Source: an uncultured beta proteobacterium
GTDB taxonomy: Bacteria; Pseudomonadota; Gammaproteobacteria; Burkholderiales; Burkholderiaceae_B
DNA length: 11,430 nt
Reading direction: 5' to 3'
Assembly (NCBI GenBank): GCA_903929925.1
Contig: CAIYWO010000075.1
Location: 1-11,430, forward strand
Shown here: positions 7,408 through 11,430 of the stretch, piece by piece
Layout of the letters: the number at the start of each line of letters is the position of its first letter
Numbering within the stretch: the stretch's first letter is position 1
The notes under the pieces: generated by a model
What the model was told of the DNA's origin: nothing
Seen by the model: only the letters and a program-made list of their open reading frames with translations
The model's database searches: none
Made by a program: the position numbers and the translations under genes

Positions 7408-10200
7408 ATGACCCAACCGTTGATCCCTCATGCTCTTCCCTGGTCCGGGGTGCTGCGCCGGCTCACTCAGGCTAAACCCGAATTTGCGGATTGGCTCGAA
7501 CAGTCTTGCCACGAACCTATCACGGCACGCCGCATCGAAACATGGTTCAACGAACTTGCGGGCCCGCGATCCCAAGAACTGGCACTTGAGCCGACAGCCT
7601 GCCGTAAAGTTCTTCGCCAATTGCGGCAGCGCACTTTTTATCTGACGATGCTCAGAGACTTAGGTGGGCTGGCTCCGATCGAGGAAGTCGTGGGTGCCAT
7701 GACTAAGTTGGCCGATTGGTCCGTCGAGCAGGCTTACCTGAGCGTCATGTCCGATATGACCTCCACGCACGGGATTCCGCGTGATCCAGTCACCGGCCTT
7801 CCGCAAGAAATGCTAATTATCGGAATGGGGAAGCTCGGGGGCTGCGAGCTCAACGTCTCTTCGGACATCGACTTAGTCATGCTCTACGGAGATGAAGGGG
7901 AAACGGATGGTCCACGGGCAATTAGCCACCACGAGTTCTATGGCCGACTCACCCAAAGAATGATGCCCATCCTGTCGGAGATGGATGCCGACGGACAAGT
8001 ATTTCGCACCGATCTGCGACTGCGCCCAGATGGGGATTCAGGACCGCTTGCCTGGAGCCTGGATGCCTTTGAACAATATCTGTTCACCCAGGGACGTGAA
8101 TGGGAGCGCTATGCCTGGCTGAAAGGACGTCCCATGCCAGCCCGCGCTTTTAAGGATAGTGATTCAAAACTGAATCTCCAGCACTTGGAGAGCATGCGTA
8201 TACCGTTTGTATATCGTAAATATTTTGACTTTGATGCGCTGGCAGCACTACGCTCGCTCCGAGAAAGAATCCGCCAGGATTGGCAACGCAAAGCGTTGAC
8301 GCGGCCCGGTATCGACTCTCGTCTCAACATTAAGCTCGGCGAAGGTGGTATTCGGGAGATCGAATTCGTGGTGCAGCTATCCCAGCTGATTCGTGGCGGC
8401 CGCATGCCAGCCCTCCAACAACGCGGCCTGCTCGATGCCTTACACGCACAACGCCGAGCAGGTATCTTGCCCGCACTGACCGCAACCCGGCTTGCCGAGG
8501 CCTATGTCTTCCTAAGGCGGACAGAACACGCCCTCCAGTATGCCGAAGACGCACAAACGCATCTTCTACCGAGCGACCCTGCGCGGATGGCGGACCTGGC
8601 ACATGCGATGCGTATGTCTCTCTCTGACTTCACGCAAACGCTGGAACACTATCGCGAGTTCGTCGCATTTACCTTTAGAGATGCTTTCCGACTTGCGGGC
8701 TTAGGAGACGACCCAGCATCTTCCAAAACAAGAACTGACTCAACGGCGACGCACGAAGTAGATCCAGCACAGGCCCTCACTGCGCTAGAGATAAGTTTGG
8801 CCTCGTTCGGTGAAGATGCGAGCGCACTGACAAAACGCGTAGAAACATTTCTTGAAGGCAGTCGAATCCGCTCGGCCTCTGCCGCAAGCAAAGCGCGCAT
8901 CGACACACTCTTACCAAACGCCCTGGACGCCGCCAAACACACAAGCCAGCCAATGACCGCAGCGCTGCGCATGCTCGATCTGATTGAGCAGGTTACCCAG
9001 CGCAGCGCCTATTTAGCCTTATTGGCTGAATACCCAGAGACCCTCGCACGCATTGCTCGCATGATGGCCGCAAGCCCTTGGGCTGCGCAGTATCTCATTC
9101 AAAATCCAGTGGTGCTCGACAGCTTGATCGCCTGGCACTCTTTAATGGCGCCGATCAATTACGAGCAAGTGGGTGCTGCGATGCGCGCGGATCTTGATGC
9201 ATGCGTCTTGCCAGACGGATCGCCCGATGTTGAGCAACAGATGAATCTGATGCGGGACATGCAACGGCAACTCAGTTTTCAACTTCTCGCGCAGGACCTA
9301 GAGGGGATACTTTCAATCGAGAGCCTTGCAGATCAACTATCTGCTTTGGCAGATATGCTGCTAAACGAGACGCTGGCCCGCGTTTGGCCTCTGGTATGCA
9401 AACCTCAGGACGGTCAGCCCTGCCCTGCCTTACGCTTAGCGATTATTGCTTATGGAAGACTGGGTGGAAAAGAGCTCGGCTACTCGTCGGACTTAGACCT
9501 CGTCTATTTATACGATGATCCGCGTGAAGATGCTGCAGAAATATACGCAAAGCTCGCTCGCCGTATGACGTCCTGGCTCTCGACCATGACGTCCTCTGGA
9601 CGTCTTTATGATGTAGATCTGCGGTTACGGCCAGACGGCGATGCAGGCTTGCTCGCGGTGTCCGTGGAAGCGTTTCGCAAGTATCAACTCGAACATGCCT
9701 GGCCCTGGGAACATCAAGCCCTCACCCGTGCTCGCTTTGCAGCGGGTGATATTGCAGTCGGGGATGCTTTCGAAGCCATTCGACGCGAGGTATTAGCAGC
9801 ACCGCGTGACCCCGCCGCCCTCATCACAGAGGTGCGCAAAATGCGTGAAAAAATGACCGCAGGGCATCCGAACCAGAGCACCGACTTTGATCTGAAGCAT
9901 GACGCTGGTGGGATGGTCGACTTGGAGTTCGTCACGCAGTATCTGGTGCTCACGCAAAGCAAAGCGCATCCAGAACTTATTCGCAACCTGGGAAATATCG
10001 CGTTGTTGAGGCTGGCCGCAGACGCTGGGCTCATTGACGAGGGGCTCGCGCAGCGAGCGGCCGATGCCTACCGAGATCTGCGCCGTCGCCAGCACGAAGT
10101 CCGCTTACAAGGCGCAGAGCGCGCTCGGGTCCCCCCTGCTGAGCTAAAGGAGGCCCGCGCAGCAGTCCGAGAACTTTGGGAGACAGTTTTGGGGCAATAG
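7408..10200 (+). CDS. glnE: Bifunctional glutamine synthetase adenylyltransferase / adenylyl-removing enzyme (GlnE)
   Basis: GlnE switches glutamine synthetase off by adenylylating a tyrosine on each subunit and on again by phosphorolytic removal of AMP, in response to PII protein and glutamine. The 930 residues compare with 946 in E. coli. Two nucleotidyltransferase domains are visible. The N-terminal adenylyl-removing half has GMGKLGG at 139-145, SSDIDL at 151-156 and DLRLRPDGDSGPL from 202. The C-terminal adenylylating half has YGRLGGKELGYSSDLDL at 682-698 and DLRLRPDGDAGLL from 737. The catalytic aspartate pairs are present in both. Helical linker sequence lies between them and after the second. 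ATG 7408 is the first possible start, since an in-frame TGA lies nine codons upstream with no start codon between; no Shine-Dalgarno is seen. The gene is divergent from yhdP, and queH follows 39 bases later in the same frame. Confidence 0.98.
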   Translation: MTQPLIPHALPWSGVLRRLTQAKPEFADWLEQSCHEPITARRIETWFNELAGPRSQELALEPTACRKVLRQLRQRTFYLTMLRDLGGLAPIEEVVGAMTKLADWSVEQAYLSVMSDMTSTHGIPRDPVTGLPQEMLIIGMGKLGGCELNVSSDIDLVMLYGDEGETDGPRAISHHEFYGRLTQRMMPILSEMDADGQVFRTDLRLRPDGDSGPLAWSLDAFEQYLFTQGREWERYAWLKGRPMPARAFKDSDSKLNLQHLESMRIPFVYRKYFDFDALAALRSLRERIRQDWQRKALTRPGIDSRLNIKLGEGGIREIEFVVQLSQLIRGGRMPALQQRGLLDALHAQRRAGILPALTATRLAEAYVFLRRTEHALQYAEDAQTHLLPSDPARMADLAHAMRMSLSDFTQTLEHYREFVAFTFRDAFRLAGLGDDPASSKTRTDSTATHEVDPAQALTALEISLASFGEDASALTKRVETFLEGSRIRSASAASKARIDTLLPNALDAAKHTSQPMTAALRMLDLIEQVTQRSAYLALLAEYPETLARIARMMAASPWAAQYLIQNPVVLDSLIAWHSLMAPINYEQVGAAMRADLDACVLPDGSPDVEQQMNLMRDMQRQLSFQLLAQDLEGILSIESLADQLSALADMLLNETLARVWPLVCKPQDGQPCPALRLAIIAYGRLGGKELGYSSDLDLVYLYDDPREDAAEIYAKLARRMTSWLSTMTSSGRLYDVDLRLRPDGDAGLLAVSVEAFRKYQLEHAWPWEHQALTRARFAAGDIAVGDAFEAIRREVLAAPRDPAALITEVRKMREKMTAGHPNQSTDFDLKHDAGGMVDLEFVTQYLVLTQSKAHPELIRNLGNIALLRLAADAGLIDEGLAQRAADAYRDLRRRQHEVRLQGAERARVPPAELKEARAAVRELWETVLGQ

Positions 10201-10239
10201 CGATTAAAATCCCAGTCTTTACCCACGCCGCATCTCATC

Positions 10240-10929
10240 GTGAAAGATACCCTACGCCCCTCTTTAGCCCTACCCGAGGGCAAGACCAAGGTTTTATTGC
10301 ACTCCTGCTGCGCCCCCTGTTCGGGGGAAGTGATGGAGGCCATGCTGGTCGCAGGGATTCAGTACGATATTTTCTTTTACAACCCAAACATTCATCCAGT
10401 TAAAGAGTACGAGATTCGTAAAAACGAAAACATTCGTTTTGCTGAAAAGCACGGGATCGGGTTCATTGATGCTGATTACGATGTCGACAACTGGTTTGAG
10501 CGTATCAAGGGCTTAGAAAACGAGCCCGAGCGCGGCGAACGCTGCACCAAGTGCTTTGATATGCGCTTTGAGCGCACCGCCCTGTACGCACACGAGCATG
10601 GCTACGACACCATCACCAGCTCGCTGGGGATTTCGCGCTGGAAAGACATGCAGCAGATTAACGGCTGCGGCGAGCGAGCGGCCGCGCGCTACAACGATTT
10701 AACGTATTGGACTTACAACTGGCGCAAACATGGTGGTTCTGCACGCATGATTGAGATCAGTAAACGCGAAGAGTTTTACCAGCAGGAATACTGTGGCTGT
10801 GTATATTCTCTTCGGGATACCAATCGCCACCGTCGGTCGCAAGGGCGCGATCGGATTGCGCTTGGCGTTAAGTTTTATGGTCGCGAAGAAATTCAGGCGC
10901 TCTCAGACCCTAATTCCGAGCAGTCCTAG
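10240..10929 (+). CDS. queH: Epoxyqueuosine reductase QueH
   Basis: QueH (formerly DUF208) performs the last step of queuosine synthesis, reducing epoxyqueuosine to queuosine at tRNA position 34; it is unrelated to the cobalamin-dependent QueG. The 229 residues carry the family's cysteine set: HSCCAPCSGE (C23, C24, C27), RCTKCFDMR (C102, C105), C143 in INGCGERAA, and EYCGC (C185, C187), the pool from which an iron-sulfur cluster and metal site are built. YNPNIHP at 47-53 and TSSLGISRWKDMQQI at 126-140 are also typical. The start is GTG 10240; the next in-frame ATG would remove the HSCCAPC motif, and no start codon lies between GTG 10240 and the glnE stop. No Shine-Dalgarno is visible, so translation may be coupled to glnE; co-transcription is likely. 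The 3' end overlaps the convergent deacetylase gene by 20 bases. Confidence 0.95.
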   Translation: MKDTLRPSLALPEGKTKVLLHSCCAPCSGEVMEAMLVAGIQYDIFFYNPNIHPVKEYEIRKNENIRFAEKHGIGFIDADYDVDNWFERIKGLENEPERGERCTKCFDMRFERTALYAHEHGYDTITSSLGISRWKDMQQINGCGERAAARYNDLTYWTYNWRKHGGSARMIEISKREEFYQQEYCGCVYSLRDTNRHRRSQGRDRIALGVKFYGREEIQALSDPNSEQS

Positions 10930-11430
10930 TCGACAGGCGTGCGATGCGCAGGTTGTAGCGTTCAAGTAGTTCTGCGAAATCATCACTGTCGAGCACCTGA
11001 AACTCCCGCTGTCGATCCTTACCGAACGCCAGATGCGCACTCGCACTTTTCGCGGGGTGCGTCATCAAAACAGTCCAGGCGCGCGCATGCATCAGCCACT
11101 GCTCTAGCATCCAAGCGTAATCTGGATGTGGGCGCGAAAAATCATACGCACCGATAAAACCATCATTCTGCGTAGCGCCGTTTTTTTGTGCGAGTACAGA
11201 GAACGCACGCGCACCGAGCGCACCAATCACCTGAGCCTTAATACGTTGCATAAACGGCAGTGCGCGGGATAAGTAGGCGGAGCGAGTATCGCGCACCCAA
11301 GGTAGTCGACCGGGATACCGCACACGCAACGCCTCAATAAGCTGATTGCGAATCACCGGTAGTTGATGCACATGAAGATGCCCATCGACAAAATCAGGCT
11401 CTCGCCCAAGGTGCTGATGAAACAGATCTA
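10910..11430 (-). CDS. ChbG/HpnK (YdjC) family carbohydrate deacetylase, N-terminus cut by window edge
   Basis: The C-terminal 172 residues or so of a YdjC-fold metal-dependent deacetylase; the reading frame is open to the right edge and the true start is outside. Evidence is DFVDGHLHVHQLP near the left of the visible part, corresponding to the family's histidine-rich metal-binding motif, then NDGFIGAYDF, and LMTHPA, the counterpart of the C-terminal MCHPG/A motif. Known members remove acetyl groups from chitooligosaccharides (ChbG) or act in hopanoid tailoring (HpnK). Nothing visible tells which substrate applies: no chitobiose transport genes and no hopanoid genes are in view, so the substrate is left open and no gene symbol is given. 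The conserved N-terminal aspartates cannot be checked. The stop codon TAG at 10912-10910 lies inside the end of queH, giving a 20-base tail-to-tail overlap. Confidence 0.85.
   Translation of the reverse strand, partial: DLFHQHLGREPDFVDGHLHVHQLPVIRNQLIEALRVRYPGRLPWVRDTRSAYLSRALPFMQRIKAQVIGALGARAFSVLAQKNGATQNDGFIGAYDFSRPHPDYAWMLEQWLMHARAWTVLMTHPAKSASAHLAFGKDRQREFQVLDSDDFAELLERYNLRIARLSTRTARN

Noticed and set aside
11369..11371. GTG at 11371 as start of the deacetylase
   Set aside because: It falls inside the conserved DGHLHVHQLP metal-binding motif and the frame stays open to the window edge, so this is an internal valine of a truncated gene.
1..11430. Mobile elements, CRISPR arrays, tRNA genes, transferred islands
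   Set aside because: Gaps between genes are all about 130 bases or less, no repeats or transposase-like sequences were seen, and composition and gene content look uniformly chromosomal.

Overview
This window looks like ordinary chromosomal housekeeping DNA from a betaproteobacterium, most likely Burkholderiales and possibly Alcaligenaceae-like. I base this on the wording of the proteins (a Rho starting MHLNELKAQHVSQLLEMA, a short ParE, a QueH with a beta-type N-terminus) and on the divergent yhdP/glnE pair. The taxonomy is recognition from memory, not a search result. Base composition is moderate in GC and looks even throughout. I see no mobile element, CRISPR array, tRNA, rRNA or phage-like segment.

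Layout from left to right: parE (topoisomerase IV subunit B) on the minus strand, cut by the left edge; a short divergent intergenic region; trxA (thioredoxin 1) and rho (transcription termination factor) on the plus strand, separated by a GC-rich hairpin and a C-rich, G-poor leader; yhdP (giant AsmA-like envelope protein, 1200 residues) on the minus strand, whose stop codon directly abuts that of rho; a 98-base divergent spacer; glnE (glutamine synthetase adenylyltransferase / adenylyl-removing enzyme) and queH (epoxyqueuosine reductase) on the plus strand, 39 bases apart and in the same reading frame; and a ChbG/HpnK-type carbohydrate deacetylase on the minus strand, cut by the right edge and overlapping the end of queH by 20 bases.

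Functionally the genes are a mix rather than one pathway: chromosome decatenation (ParE), thiol redox (TrxA), transcription termination (Rho), envelope lipid homeostasis (YhdP), nitrogen control (GlnE), tRNA modification (QueH) and amidosugar or related deacetylation (ChbG/HpnK-like). No intergenic gap exceeds about 130 bases.

I did not find a convincing new biological system. The points worth a second look are about gene arrangement and expression: two convergent gene pairs with zero or negative spacing and no conventional intrinsic terminator, a rho leader with the composition expected of Rho self-regulation, several start codons without a visible Shine-Dalgarno sequence, an ambiguous parE start, and glnE and queH separated in frame by a single amber codon.
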